Counted from the stretch's first letter, positions 18,306-27,043 are shown. The stretch is 33,929 nucleotides of DNA from a bacterium (GCA_022839105.1 JALHDH010000019.1:1-33929), one strand, 5' to 3'. Numbers and translations are program-made. Notes: generated by a model from the sequence alone, not told the origin.

Positions 18306-18790
18306 GCCGGGGCATCCTCTTCTTTCTCTCCCTGCCAGATGGCGCCCGCCAGGGCGTGGCGGACCACGTCCCCCCGGGTGACGATCCCCACAGGGCACCC
18401 CTCCCGGACGACGGGAATGCGGCGGACCTTGCGCTCGATCATCAGGCTGGCCACATCCTCGATGAGGGTCTCCTCGGTGACCGAGACCACCCGGGTGGAC
18501 ATGATGTCTCGAGCCACGGTTCCGGCGATCCGGCGCATGAGTTTTTCGAGCCGGCTGGGGGTCTGCAGGTAGAAGATGCTGCCCAGCACCTCGACATGAG
18601 GAGGCAGATGCGGGCGGGCCACCCGATACAGCAGGTCCCCCTCCCCGACCACGCCGACCATGCGTTGCGCCTGATCCACCACGACCAGCCCCGAGACGCG
18701 ATTCGTGCGAAGCTTTTCGGCGATCTCGGCCACGGTGGCATCCAGGCCGACGGTCAGGACCGGGGTGCTCATGATTTCACGCACGGTCAT
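18263..18790 (-). CDS. CBS-pair domain protein
   Basis: A 175-residue protein made of two CBS units: MTVREIMSTPVLTV to VGVVGEGDLL (about residues 1-57) and VARDIMSTRVVSV to VGIVTRGDVV (about 92-147), with a short Pro/Lys-containing insertion between them. CBS pairs bind adenine nucleotides and usually act as sensors for enzymes or channels, or stand alone as here. The ATG overlaps the stop of the upstream 345-residue gene as ATGA, so translation is coupled. Its last 43 bases overlap the convergent PilT-like gene. The C-terminal 25 residues are low-complexity Gln/Ser/Glu. Confidence 0.87.
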   Translation of the reverse strand: MTVREIMSTPVLTVGLDATVAEIAEKLRTNRVSGLVVVDQAQRMVGVVGEGDLLYRVARPHLPPHVEVLGSIFYLQTPSRLEKLMRRIAGTVARDIMSTRVVSVTEETLIEDVASLMIERKVRRIPVVREGCPVGIVTRGDVVRHALAGAIWQGEKEEDAPAQSQDISGVSSTEA

Positions 18791-19824
18791 CTGGCGGGTT
18801 CCTCCTCGATATAGGCCTCGACGGCGGCCAGGGATTTCAGGAAGGCGAACTCCCGGAAGCGAACCTGGGGGTCCCGGCTCAACTCGACGGCAAGACTGGC
18901 AGGGTGACGCCCGGTGATTCCGGCGATGGCGTCGGAGAGGGCCAAGGGCATCTCCTTCTTCTTCTTTTCGGTTTCGGTCTTGGGAATCGGGCCCAGGATG
19001 TCGGCCCAGGTGATCATCCGCTGGGGCTTCTCGATTTCGGGTTCGGGTTCCGCGTTCGCTACCGGAACCGGAGTCTCGGAGGCCTGGGGGCCCTCCGGGG
19101 TTTGCAGGAATTCCAGGCCGCGTCCCAACAGGTAGGCGTGACAGTTGAAGAAGCGCGGGCTTCGATAGCGGAACTTCAGGGGGCCCAGGAAGGCGTCGAA
19201 CTTGCGCCCCATGAGCATCTCCTGGAGCAACTGCATGGCCTCGGCTTCATTGGGGAGGCCGGGGTAGCGCCTCTCGGCCCCCAGGGGGGCCTCATGCTCG
19301 GCCTGGAGCCACTCGAGGTAGAGCGGCTCCCAGGTCTGCTGCTCGCGGTACAGCAGCGGGCTGCAGGCATCGCTCAGGGCGCGCAAGGCCGGGGCGCTCT
19401 GGGTGACCAGGACATCGCGTAGGATCCTCTGGAGTTCCGGTTGACTGCCGTAGCGCCAGGAATAGTCGTTCCCCGTCATGAGGATCGGGATCCGCTCCCG
19501 GAAGCCCCCGACCCCCAGTTGAGGGTTGTCGGAGAGGCGATGGTAGGGGTACTCCGGACGCCTGGAAATGGCCACCTCCACGACCAGATGACCCGAAAAG
19601 CGGGCGCCTTGGACCAGGATGAAGTAGTACTGGCTCTCGCGCGCCTCGCGATGGTAACCGTAGAGGAGGAACTCGCTGCTGACCTCCGAGAACAAGGGAA
19701 CGAATCCCCCCAACTCGTGTCGGAAGATGTTCTCGACGGCGGCGCCGAAGCGGATCGGAGTCCGGCTTGCAGCCTCGGCAGGGCCGCGAAGGTTCGGGGT
19801 GGGTCGGGGACTCTCAGGGGTCAT
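18787..19824 (-). CDS. Conserved-looking protein of unknown function
   Basis: A 345-residue soluble protein. The start is the ATG at 19824, with TGGAGGA upstream; it lies inside the last 11 bases of nnr. I recognise no family. Residues about 10-240 look globular: YYFILVQGARFSGHLVVEVA and PYHRLSDNPQLGVGGFRERI suggest a beta-sheet core, with Trp/Tyr-rich loops. A Pro/Glu linker (about 240-275) carries EPEPEIEKPQ. The C-terminal helix (about 275-345) contains a KKKKE run and ends in VEAYIEEEPAR. There is no signal peptide or membrane helix. Coupling to both nnr (upstream) and the CBS gene (downstream) places it in a three-gene operon, but that does not reveal its role. Confidence 0.7.
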   Translation of the reverse strand: MTPESPRPTPNLRGPAEAASRTPIRFGAAVENIFRHELGGFVPLFSEVSSEFLLYGYHREARESQYYFILVQGARFSGHLVVEVAISRRPEYPYHRLSDNPQLGVGGFRERIPILMTGNDYSWRYGSQPELQRILRDVLVTQSAPALRALSDACSPLLYREQQTWEPLYLEWLQAEHEAPLGAERRYPGLPNEAEAMQLLQEMLMGRKFDAFLGPLKFRYRSPRFFNCHAYLLGRGLEFLQTPEGPQASETPVPVANAEPEPEIEKPQRMITWADILGPIPKTETEKKKKEMPLALSDAIAGITGRHPASLAVELSRDPQVRFREFAFLKSLAAVEAYIEEEPAR

Positions 19825-21412
19825 GGCGATCCTCCAGATGGGTCTTGAGCCTCTCGGGTGGAATTGTGGACCCGATCCCGGTCGGACGGGGCTCCAGGGC
19901 TCGGGCCAGGACTCCGGGCAGCGCCTGCACCACCTCCCCCGCCAGCACCCCGCGAGGACCGATTTCCAAGGCACAGCGTTCCCCGGCCAGGCCGTGCAGG
20001 TACACGGCCGCCCGAGCGGCTTCGCCTGGCCCCAGGCCCTGGGCCAGGAAGCCCGCCAGGGCCCCGGCCAGGACGTCTCCGGTCCCCCCCTGGGCCAGGA
20101 CGGGCCCCCCGGTGGTGTTGATCCAGTAGCGCTCGCCACAAGGCTCGGCCACGATCGTGGGAGCCCCCTTCATGACGACCACCGCCCGGTATTCCCGGGC
20201 GCAGCGCAGTGCGTGTCCGACGCGATCGGCCTCCAGCTCGGCGACCGGGAGGCCCGTCAGGGCCGCCATCTCGCCGGGATGCGGAGTCAGGACCCCCCCT
20301 GCTCGCAGGGGACCCTGACCGGCAATCGCGCGCAAGGCATCGGCATCCAGAACCACGGGCAAGGCGGTCTTCGCCACCAGCTCCCGGATCGCCTTGTGGA
20401 CGGATTCTGCTTCGCCCAGGCCGGGTCCCAGGCACAGGGCCCGGACCCTCGGGTCCAGGGGCAGAAAGGCCTCGAGATCCCCGGGTTCCAGGATTCCCCG
20501 AGGCGAAGGCAGGGGAAGGGTCAGGACCTCGCGCAGCCCGGCTGCGGGAGCGAAGCGGATCTCCGCCGGGCAGGCCACCGCGACCAGACCCGCTCCGACG
20601 CGCAGCGCCGCTTCAGCGGCCAGGAAGGGGGCCCCGGGATAGCGGCGCGAACCTCCCACCACCAGCACCGTCCCACAGGTCCCCTTGTGGGCGACGGGAG
20701 AGCGACCTGGCAGCAGTTCCCGAATCTCCTCGGGGCCCAGCAGGGCGCCCGGGAGGGAGTCGGCCCGGAGCTCCGCGGCGGGAAGGCCGATCTCGGCGAC
20801 CAGGACCTCTCCAGAGCATCCGGCTCCGGGATGCAGGAAGAGCCCTCGCTTGGGAAGGCCCATGGTGACCGTCAGGTCGGCACGAACCGCCCGCCCCAGC
20901 TCCCTCCCGGTGTCCGCGCAGATTCCCGAGGGGAGATCGGCTGCGGCGATCGGGAGGCCCAGGGCGTTCATCCAGGTGACCAGGCTGGCCGCGAGCCCTT
21001 CAAGAGGGCGTCGCAGACCGGTTCCAAAGAGGGCGTCCACCACCAGATCCACTTCCGAAAAGACTGGCGGCAGAGCTTCGAGGTCCTCGAGCTCGACGAT
21101 CCGCCCCCCGGTCTTGCGGAGAATCGAGGCATGCAGGGCGGCATCCCCGACCAGACGCGCGACCGGCCCGAGCACGAGGCAGATGGCCTCCCGGCCCAGG
21201 GCGGCCAGGGTGCGCGCGGCCACGAAGCCGTCTCCGCCGTTCTTCCCGGGACCGCACACGACCAGCATCCGGCGGGCCCCAGGCCAGCGACGGACACAGG
21301 CCTGGGCCAGGGCCCGGCCCGCGTTCTCCATCAGGACCGCTCCGGGAATCCCGATCCGGTCGATGGCCTGAAGGTCCAGGGCCGCCATCTGTGCGGCGGT
21401 GACGACCTTCAT
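19814..21412 (-). CDS. nnr: Bifunctional NAD(P)HX epimerase / ADP-dependent dehydratase
   Basis: A 532-residue metabolite-repair enzyme that converts damaged, hydrated NADH or NADPH back to the normal cofactor. The N-terminal YjeF_N epimerase domain (about 1-215) shows LMENAGRA, GPGKNGGDGF and VVDALFGTGL; the usual Asp of PSG(x)DA is Cys here (LPSGICADTG), a variable position. The C-terminal ribokinase-like dehydratase (about 225-500) shows HKGTCGTVLVVGGS, GPGLG, LTPHPGEMA and the catalytic GGTGDVLAG. Length and order match E. coli Nnr (YjeF). The ATG at 21412 is six bases after the terminator hairpin of the ribosomal protein operon. Its stop overlaps the next gene by 11 bases. Confidence 0.95.
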   Translation of the reverse strand: MKVVTAAQMAALDLQAIDRIGIPGAVLMENAGRALAQACVRRWPGARRMLVVCGPGKNGGDGFVAARTLAALGREAICLVLGPVARLVGDAALHASILRKTGGRIVELEDLEALPPVFSEVDLVVDALFGTGLRRPLEGLAASLVTWMNALGLPIAAADLPSGICADTGRELGRAVRADLTVTMGLPKRGLFLHPGAGCSGEVLVAEIGLPAAELRADSLPGALLGPEEIRELLPGRSPVAHKGTCGTVLVVGGSRRYPGAPFLAAEAALRVGAGLVAVACPAEIRFAPAAGLREVLTLPLPSPRGILEPGDLEAFLPLDPRVRALCLGPGLGEAESVHKAIRELVAKTALPVVLDADALRAIAGQGPLRAGGVLTPHPGEMAALTGLPVAELEADRVGHALRCAREYRAVVVMKGAPTIVAEPCGERYWINTTGGPVLAQGGTGDVLAGALAGFLAQGLGPGEAARAAVYLHGLAGERCALEIGPRGVLAGEVVQALPGVLARALEPRPTGIGSTIPPERLKTHLEDRHDP

Positions 21413-21416
21413 GGCG

Positions 21417-21469
21417 AAAAGGACACCTGGGCCGGCCAGCCATCCAGGCCGGCCGCCTCCAGGTGTCCT
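21417..21469 (-). terminator. Strong rho-independent terminator of rplM-rpsI
   Basis: On the minus strand AGGACACCTGG pairs with CCAGGTGTCCT (11 bp), and inside it GCCGGCC pairs with GGCCGGC, followed by TTTT at 21420-21417. It starts 34 bases after the rpsI stop and ends five bases before the nnr start, so nnr probably needs its own promoter or read-through. Confidence 0.8.
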
Positions 21470-21502
21470 CTCGAGGGCGGCAACGGGGCCGTCAGCGCAG
21501 TT

Positions 21503-21916
21503 CTAGCGCTTGGTCCACTGGAAGCCGCGACGCGCACGCTTCCGGCCGTACTTCTTGCGCTCCTTCTCACGCGGATCCCGGGTCAGGAAGCCACCCTTCC
21601 GCAGCGGGAGGTGGAGTTCCTCGTCGAAGATCTGCAAGGCCCGCGCGATGCCGTGGCGGACGGCGCCCGCCTGGCCCGAGGTCCCACCGCCATCGCAGCG
21701 GGCGTGCACGTTGAACTTGCCCATCGTGCGGGTCGTCTCGAGCGGAGCGCGGACCAGCATCTGCTGGGTGGCACGCGGGAAATACTCTTCATACGAACGA
21801 CGGTTCACGAAGATCCGGCCGTCTCCGGGGACCAGTCGAACCCTGGCCACGGCCCGCTTGCGGCGGCCGGTGGCGGCATAGACGATGGGTCCGATCGCGA
21901 TCTTGAGCCTGGGCAT
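21503..21916 (-). CDS. rpsI: 30S ribosomal protein S9
   Basis: A 137-residue protein. The S9 signatures are clear: YAATGRRKRAVARVRLVPG near the N-terminus, GKFNVHARCDGGGTSGQAGA in the middle, and the basic C-terminal tail KKYGRKRARRGFQWTKR, which reaches into the ribosomal P site next to the tRNA anticodon. About ten residues precede the usual first strand, which is common. The ATG at 21916 follows AAGGGGTG. It is 43 bases after rplM, the standard L13-S9 order. Confidence 0.98.
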   Translation of the reverse strand: MPRLKIAIGPIVYAATGRRKRAVARVRLVPGDGRIFVNRRSYEEYFPRATQQMLVRAPLETTRTMGKFNVHARCDGGGTSGQAGAVRHGIARALQIFDEELHLPLRKGGFLTRDPREKERKKYGRKRARRGFQWTKR

Positions 21917-21959
21917 AGGTCACCCCTTCAGAAAAATTGTTCTTCAGTGCCCGAAGCCT

Positions 21960-22394
21960 TCAGGCCTCGAGAGGGAAAGGCCGCGGCTGCTGAGCCTGAT
22001 GCGGGTGCTCGCTGCCTGCGTAGACCTTCAACTTGCGCATGCGCACATCGCGCAGCTTGTTCTTGGGAAGCATGCCGCTCACCGCAGCACGGATGATGCG
22101 GTCCGGGAAGCGGGCCAGCATCTTCTTGAAGGGGACGGTCTTGAGGCCCCCCGGATAGCGCGAGTGCCGGATGTACTCCTTCGACTCGGCCTTGTTGCCG
22201 GTGAGTTGGACCTTCTCGGCGTTCAAGACCACCACGAAGTCGCCCACATCCATGTGGGGCGAGAAGGTGGGCTTGTGCTTCCCGATCAACACCCGAGCAA
22301 TCTGCGTGGCCAGCCGACCAAGGGTCTGCCCCTCGGCGTCCACCACGAACCATTCCTTCTTGATCTCGTCGGCCTTGACGGCGTACGTCTTCAC
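21960..22394 (-). CDS. rplM: 50S ribosomal protein L13
   Basis: A 144-residue protein, normal for L13. I chose the GTG at 22394 because CTGGAGGAC stands seven bases upstream and the product then begins with KTYAVKADEIKKEWFVVDAE, the family start; a longer frame to 22430 has no such support. Further signatures are GRLATQIARVLIGKHKPTF, VGDFVVVLNAEKVQLTGNK and the C-terminal LRDVRMRKLKVYAG. L13 is an early-assembly protein of the large subunit. The leader from the inferred promoter is about 120 bases long and rich in short inverted repeats. Confidence 0.97.
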   Translation of the reverse strand: MKTYAVKADEIKKEWFVVDAEGQTLGRLATQIARVLIGKHKPTFSPHMDVGDFVVVLNAEKVQLTGNKAESKEYIRHSRYPGGLKTVPFKKMLARFPDRIIRAAVSGMLPKNKLRDVRMRKLKVYAGSEHPHQAQQPRPFPLEA

Positions 22395-22503
22395 AGCCAG
22401 TCCTCCAGGTCGTGCCGGCCAGGTCCTCACGGGAAAGCGCCCGGGAACGCTCAGAAAGCCGGTTTCGCGAAAAGTCGAAAACGGCCGCCCGGGGGGCCAA
22501 ACC

Positions 22504-22523
22504 GTTCCGAAGAATGCCGGAAC
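22504..22523. repeat. Inverted repeat at the rplM transcription start
   Basis: GTTCCG and CGGAAC flank eight bases, directly after the -10 element of rplM and across the expected start of transcription. It could be an operator or the first hairpin of the leader. No protein is known to bind it. Confidence 0.4.
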
Positions 22524-22553
22524 ATTCTAATCCGGAGCCGGAGCCCCTGTCAA
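22524..22553 (-). promoter_or_regulatory. rplM-rpsI promoter
   Basis: On the minus strand TTGACA (22553-22548) and TAGAAT (22529-22524) are separated by 18 bases, in the gap between crp and rplM. This gives the ribosomal protein pair its own strong promoter independent of crp. Confidence 0.8.
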
Positions 22554-22618
22554 CTGTCCCACACGCGGTTTTTTCAAGTGTTTCGAGTCGCCCGGGGGAG
22601 TCCGGCGGGGGCCGGGCG

Positions 22619-23356
22619 CTACATCAGGGCGCGCATCAACTCGGCCTCGCGCAACAGCGTGATCCGATGCTGGTCGATCGAGAGCAGTCCCTTGTCCTTC
22701 ATCTCGTTGAGGATCTTGGTGACCGTCTCGCGGGTGGCCCCCACCAGGTTGGCCAGCTCCTGATGGGTCAGGGGATGGGGGATCAGGACCTCGTCGGAAC
22801 TGGTGCGGACTCCCAACTGGTCGGCCAGCAGGAGCAGCTTCCTGGCCACCCGGCTATAGGCATCCAGATAGGCCAGACTGGCGACATCCTCGGTGAGGGT
22901 CCGAAGCCTGCGCGTCAACTGGCGCAGGATCGGGAAGAACATCCGCGGGTGGGTCTCCAGCATCCGGTGGAAGTCGTGCTTGCCCAGGACCATGACCCGG
23001 GTCTCCTCCAGGGCGCTGACCGTGGCCGAACGGGGCATGTCGTCAAAGAGGGCCAACTCTCCGAAGAACTGGAAGGCGTTGAGCATGGTCAGGGTCAGCT
23101 CCTTGCCCTCCGGGGTCAGAAGCTCGACCTTGACGCTTCCCTCGAGGAGGATGACGAACTCATCGCCCGGATCGCCCTGGCTGACCAGCACGGCTCCCCG
23201 AGGGTACTCGCGGGTCCGGATGATCTCCAGGAGGGCTCGAAGATCCTCGGCGTCCAGGCTCTCGAAGAGAGGGACCTTCCGCAGGAGGCGGATGGGGTCC
23301 TCGGGTGGCTCGACCGAGCTTCGGGTCCGACCCTGGGATCTTGGCACGTCGGCCAT
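22619..23356 (-). CDS. Crp/Fnr-family transcription regulator with cAMP-like pocket
   Basis: A 245-residue regulator. The cyclic-nucleotide-binding domain (about 28-145) has the phosphate-binding cassette FFGELALFDDMPRSATV (97-113); its Glu100, Arg109 and Ser110 align with the residues that hold cAMP in E. coli CRP. A long dimer helix follows, then a winged helix (about 165-235) with LTHQELANLVGATRETVTKI, whose recognition helix carries the RETV signature of CRP-type proteins. There is no Cys cluster, so it is not an Fnr-type oxygen sensor. The frame starts at the ATG at 23356. It is divergent from the HD-GYP gene across 180 bases. The two CHASE2 cyclase-like receptors make a cyclic nucleotide ligand plausible, but its target genes cannot be read here. 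Confidence 0.9.
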   Translation of the reverse strand: MADVPRSQGRTRSSVEPPEDPIRLLRKVPLFESLDAEDLRALLEIIRTREYPRGAVLVSQGDPGDEFVILLEGSVKVELLTPEGKELTLTMLNAFQFFGELALFDDMPRSATVSALEETRVMVLGKHDFHRMLETHPRMFFPILRQLTRRLRTLTEDVASLAYLDAYSRVARKLLLLADQLGVRTSSDEVLIPHPLTHQELANLVGATRETVTKILNEMKDKGLLSIDQHRITLLREAELMRALM

Positions 23357-23536
23357 TTTGACGGGGCTTTCGGGATCCCCTGCCGGGCAAGGCTAAAGGG
23401 GGTTCGAGCCGTCCGGCGAATGGAACCGCGGGGTGACTGGTTTTCAGGATGGCGCAGAGCGAAAGGAACGCGCCCTGCCCGGAGGCCGACTCCGGACTGA
23501 AAGACCACGGGGAAGCCGCCTCGAAAGGAAATCGGG

Positions 23537-25702
23537 ATGAGCATCGCCTTCGAGCCGCTCGCGACCACGGCCCGCGGCTCGGACGAGATCCAGGATCTCG
23601 CTCCGCTGCACAATTTCCAGAGGACGCTCTCCTTGGCTACCGGCCTGTCCCTGGCCGTCGTCAATTCGACAGGCTCCCCCCTGGCGGTCTTCAGCCATCC
23701 CTCGGACAGCCTGCACGCCTATCTGTTGAAATCCTCGCCCCTGGTGCGCGCGCTCCTGGCCCCCGAGTCTCACGAGTTCCGGGTGATCCACGGCCCCGGT
23801 GGCCTGCTCTTCATGCGCCACCCGGTCAGGAGTCGCGAGATCCTCTTCGGCCACGTGCTGGCCGGTCCGGTCTGGGAGGCCCCCCCGGGTCCGGAGGAGC
23901 TTCTCGAGTTGAGCGCCCTGATCGGCCTCCCGAGCGACCAGGTCGAGTCCGCCATCCGCTTCCACCCGGCCCCGGTTCCGCTGGACCTCTCGCTGGGACG
24001 CGAGCTGACCTCCTCCCTGGCCGAGCTCTCCGCCCAGATCCTGCACGACCGCCGCCAGCAGCGCCACACCCTGACCACCCTGGCCTCCCTGTATGAGATC
24101 GGCACCGCGATCAGCTCCTCGCTGGACCTCGAAGAGGTCCTGAGCACGGTGCTGAGCCGCTCGATCGAGCTCTTTGGAGCCACCACCGGATCCCTGATGC
24201 TTCTGGACGAGGTCCGCGGCGAGCTGAAGATCCTGGCCCAGGACGCCCCGGATGACACCACCGTGTGCACCAGCCGCATTCCCCTGGGTGAAGATGCCGG
24301 CGACTGGGTGGCCCGCGAGGGGCAGCCGCGCATCGGGGGCGGGGCCGAGAACGGTCATCTGCGCGTCCCCCTGAAGGTCAAGGATCGCTGCATCGGCCTC
24401 CTCCACGTCGGACCGCGTGAGGACCGCACCGCCTACACGGTGCGCGACCTGCAGGTCCTGGGAATCCTCTCCAGCCACGCGGCCTCGGCGGTGGACAACG
24501 CCCAGCTCTACAGCCGGGTCACCCGCCAGCTCCGCGAACTCGAGGTCCTGCAGGAGGTCGGCCATTCGCTGAACTCCAGCCTGGATGTCCCCGAAACCCT
24601 GCGCCAGGTCCTCGACCGGGCCTGCGAGCTTCTGGAGGCCACCAACGCCTCGGTCATGCTCTTGGAGCCCGACGGCCGTCATCTGCGGATCCGCGTGGCC
24701 CGGGGGCTCTCCGAGGAGGTGATCCGCCAGACCCGGGTCCGGCTCGGAGAGCGGATCTCGGGTCGGGTCGCCCAGGAGGGGATCGCCATCTCTTTGCCTG
24801 GAGGCGTGGATGCCCAGGGCGAGGAGATCGCCCCCTCCCTCTCGGTGCCCCTGAAAGCGGACAACAAGGTGGTGGGCGTCCTGAACGTGCGCGGCCGCCC
24901 CCACGCCGAGGAATTCACGCGCGAGGACGTGGATCTGGCCACCCGCCTGGCCAGCATCTCGGCGGCAGCCTTGGAGAACGCCGAGCTGCACGACGAACTC
25001 CAGCAACTGCTGATCGACTCGATCACCGCCCTGGCCAACGCCATCGATGCCCGGGACCCCTACACCCGCGGGCACTCCGAGCGGGTCACCGAATACTCCG
25101 TGATGCTGGGCGAACAGATGGGCTTCGCCCCCGACGAAATCGAGCGCCTGCGCTACGCAGCCCTGCTTCACGATATCGGCAAGATCCGGATCCCGGACCA
25201 TATCCTGAACAAGCCGGGCCGTCTGGACGACGCCGAGTATGAAGAGATGAAGCGACATCCCGTCTACGGGGTGGGCATCATGCTCCCGGTGCGGGCCTTC
25301 CGGCCCCTGCTCCCCTACATGCTGCACCACCACGAGCGCTTCGACGGGATGGGCTATCCGGACCGCAAGATGGCCGAAGAGATCCCCCTGGCAGCCCGGA
25401 TCATCTGCGTGGCGGACTGCTTCGACGCCATGACCAGCGACCGGCCCTACCGCAAGGGCCTGGCCATCGAGGTGGCCATCGAGGAACTCAACAAGAACAA
25501 GGGAACCCAGTTCGACCCCCAGGTGGTCGAGTTGCTGCTGCAACTGATCGCGGAGGGGAAAATCGACCCGGTCCTCGAAAAGATGCGTGCCCAGGCCTCG
25601 GTCTCCTCGCTTCTGGGACGTCGCGCCGGCGGCTCAGGCAACGTCGGCTCGGGGCTGGTGGGGCGGGGTCGGCTGGCCGGACTTCCAGGCCTGAGCCCCT
25701 GA
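23537..25702 (+). CDS. PocR-GAF-GAF-HD-GYP c-di-GMP phosphodiesterase
   Basis: A 721-residue cytoplasmic sensor enzyme. Order: a PocR ligand-binding domain (about 17-165; LAPLHNFQRTLSLATGLSLAV), a coiled helix, two GAF domains (about 185-330 and 335-490; IGTAISSSLDLEEVLSTVL and VGHSLNSSLDVPETLRQVL), then HD-GYP (about 493-680). The HD-GYP motifs are intact: HSERV (His513), LLHDIGKI (His545, Asp546), HHHERFDGMGYPD (Gly606-Tyr-Pro) and ADCFDAMTSDRPYR. HD-GYP domains hydrolyse c-di-GMP to pGpG or GMP. PocR domains in other bacteria bind small organic compounds; the ligand here is unknown. AAAGGAA precedes the ATG. The last 40 residues are Gly/Arg-rich. No GGDEF cyclase is in the window. Confidence 0.92.
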   Translation: MSIAFEPLATTARGSDEIQDLAPLHNFQRTLSLATGLSLAVVNSTGSPLAVFSHPSDSLHAYLLKSSPLVRALLAPESHEFRVIHGPGGLLFMRHPVRSREILFGHVLAGPVWEAPPGPEELLELSALIGLPSDQVESAIRFHPAPVPLDLSLGRELTSSLAELSAQILHDRRQQRHTLTTLASLYEIGTAISSSLDLEEVLSTVLSRSIELFGATTGSLMLLDEVRGELKILAQDAPDDTTVCTSRIPLGEDAGDWVAREGQPRIGGGAENGHLRVPLKVKDRCIGLLHVGPREDRTAYTVRDLQVLGILSSHAASAVDNAQLYSRVTRQLRELEVLQEVGHSLNSSLDVPETLRQVLDRACELLEATNASVMLLEPDGRHLRIRVARGLSEEVIRQTRVRLGERISGRVAQEGIAISLPGGVDAQGEEIAPSLSVPLKADNKVVGVLNVRGRPHAEEFTREDVDLATRLASISAAALENAELHDELQQLLIDSITALANAIDARDPYTRGHSERVTEYSVMLGEQMGFAPDEIERLRYAALLHDIGKIRIPDHILNKPGRLDDAEYEEMKRHPVYGVGIMLPVRAFRPLLPYMLHHHERFDGMGYPDRKMAEEIPLAARIICVADCFDAMTSDRPYRKGLAIEVAIEELNKNKGTQFDPQVVELLLQLIAEGKIDPVLEKMRAQASVSSLLGRRAGGSGNVGSGLVGRGRLAGLPGLSP

Positions 25703-25721
25703 GGACCCGACCGGAGGTGCC

Positions 25722-27041
25722 ATGGCCCGCGGCCCACGCCGCTCGCTGGTGACGTTGCAGTTCGACCCGGCCGAAGAGGACCTGCCCGACCAGGTGCAGG
25801 CCGAGGCTTCGGAGCGTGGGGCCGAACTCGAGAGGCTCTTTGGCCGGCGCTCCCCGGCCTCATGGCTTGGCCTCCCCTTCGCGATGCGGGATGGCGATGT
25901 GGCCAGGCTGCACGAGATGGCCCTGGAACTGCGGGCCAATTCGGACGCGATCCTGGTCCTGGGGCCTCCGGGACTGGAGGCCGCAGCCCATTCCCTGATC
26001 CGGATGATGGGCCCCGTCCTGCCCGAGGTCGGCCCCCGGATGGAGTTCATCGGACGCGACTGGTCCGGAACCCAGAGACTGACCCGCCTTCTGGAGTGGC
26101 TGGGCGAGCGGCGAGTCAGCCTGGTGGCCCTGGTCTCCGAACGATTCTCTCCCCTGGAGTCGGCGTGCCTGCGAATCCTGCACGAGCATGTGCTGCGCCG
26201 GCATGGCCCGGCCGAGACCGGGCGTCGCCTGGTCCTGGCCGGCTCGGGAACCCCCACGCCCATGTCGCGTCAGGCACGCCAATCCGGCCTGAGGGTCCTC
26301 GACCACCCGTTGCCTCTCCCCGAGCCCTACTCCACCCTGACCCCGGCCGGCCTGCTGCCCGCCGCCCTGGCCGGCGTGGATCCCACCGGTCTTTTGGAAG
26401 GCGCCCGCAGCCAGGCCCGCAGCATGGAGGAGCAGGATCCCGCCGACCTGCCCGCCGTCCGCTACGCCCTGGCCCGGCTCCTGCTGGCCCAGAAGGGCCG
26501 GAACCTGGAGTTCCTGGGAGCCCAGGGCCCCACCTTGACGGGACTGATGGAGGAGGCCGAGCGGATCCTGGCCCTCCCCATGGAGGGGAAGCGCCGGGTC
26601 CCCCTCCCCATGGCCTGGCGACCCGAGACGAGCCCCTCGCGCCGGGAGCCCTGGCTGGAGGGAGGTCCCCTGGGAGCCTTCGGCACCTGGTTCAGCGTCC
26701 CCGCCCAGATCGGCCCCGCCATCCCGGCCGACATCCTCCAGGACGGATGGCCCGGCCTGGAGGAACTCTCCTTCGGGCAACTCGAGCAACGCCAGGCGCA
26801 GGCCGAAGCGGCCGGTTGGCGCCATGCGGGCCTCCCCGTCCTGGAACTGCGACTGGCCCGCCTGGATGCCCTGAGCGTGGGGGCCATGCTCTGCTTCCTG
26901 CAGGTCGCCCGCGGGCTCTGCGCGGCCTTCCACGCCCCCGAGGCGGACACCAAGGTGGCCCTCTCGGTCCGCCACGAGCACGGCAGGGGCCTGCCGACCC
27001 TGGGAGAGGCCATCCGCTCTCCGCAAGGCGACGAGGACTGA
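25722..27041 (+). CDS. Phosphoglucose-isomerase-like protein with degenerate active site
   Basis: A 439-residue protein of PGI-like length. The best family match is LPEPYSTLTPAGLLPAALAG followed by VDPTGLLEGARSQ, which follows the PGI stretch GGRFSVLSPVGLLPAALAG...LLEGA. The segment GLPVLELRLARLDALSVGAML matches the later PGI strand and helix before the C-terminus. Active-site positions are changed: the glycine-rich GIGGSxLG reads LGPPGLEA, the phosphate loop SKSGxTxET reads SERFSPLES, and the ESLGK and DQHS motifs with catalytic Glu and His have no counterpart. A sugar-phosphate-binding or structural role is more likely than isomerisation. GGAGGTGCC precedes the ATG at 25722. It follows the HD-GYP gene by 19 bases and precedes a small gene by 2. 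Confidence 0.6.
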   Translation: MARGPRRSLVTLQFDPAEEDLPDQVQAEASERGAELERLFGRRSPASWLGLPFAMRDGDVARLHEMALELRANSDAILVLGPPGLEAAAHSLIRMMGPVLPEVGPRMEFIGRDWSGTQRLTRLLEWLGERRVSLVALVSERFSPLESACLRILHEHVLRRHGPAETGRRLVLAGSGTPTPMSRQARQSGLRVLDHPLPLPEPYSTLTPAGLLPAALAGVDPTGLLEGARSQARSMEEQDPADLPAVRYALARLLLAQKGRNLEFLGAQGPTLTGLMEEAERILALPMEGKRRVPLPMAWRPETSPSRREPWLEGGPLGAFGTWFSVPAQIGPAIPADILQDGWPGLEELSFGQLEQRQAQAEAAGWRHAGLPVLELRLARLDALSVGAMLCFLQVARGLCAAFHAPEADTKVALSVRHEHGRGLPTLGEAIRSPQGDED

Positions 27042-27043
27042 AG

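Noticed and set aside
23357..23536. TTGACG at 23358 as a -35 for the HD-GYP gene
   Set aside because: No acceptable -10 lies 16-18 bases downstream.
23444..25543. A 699-codon minus-strand frame opposite the HD-GYP gene
   Set aside because: Shadow; the plus strand has complete GAF and HD-GYP motifs.
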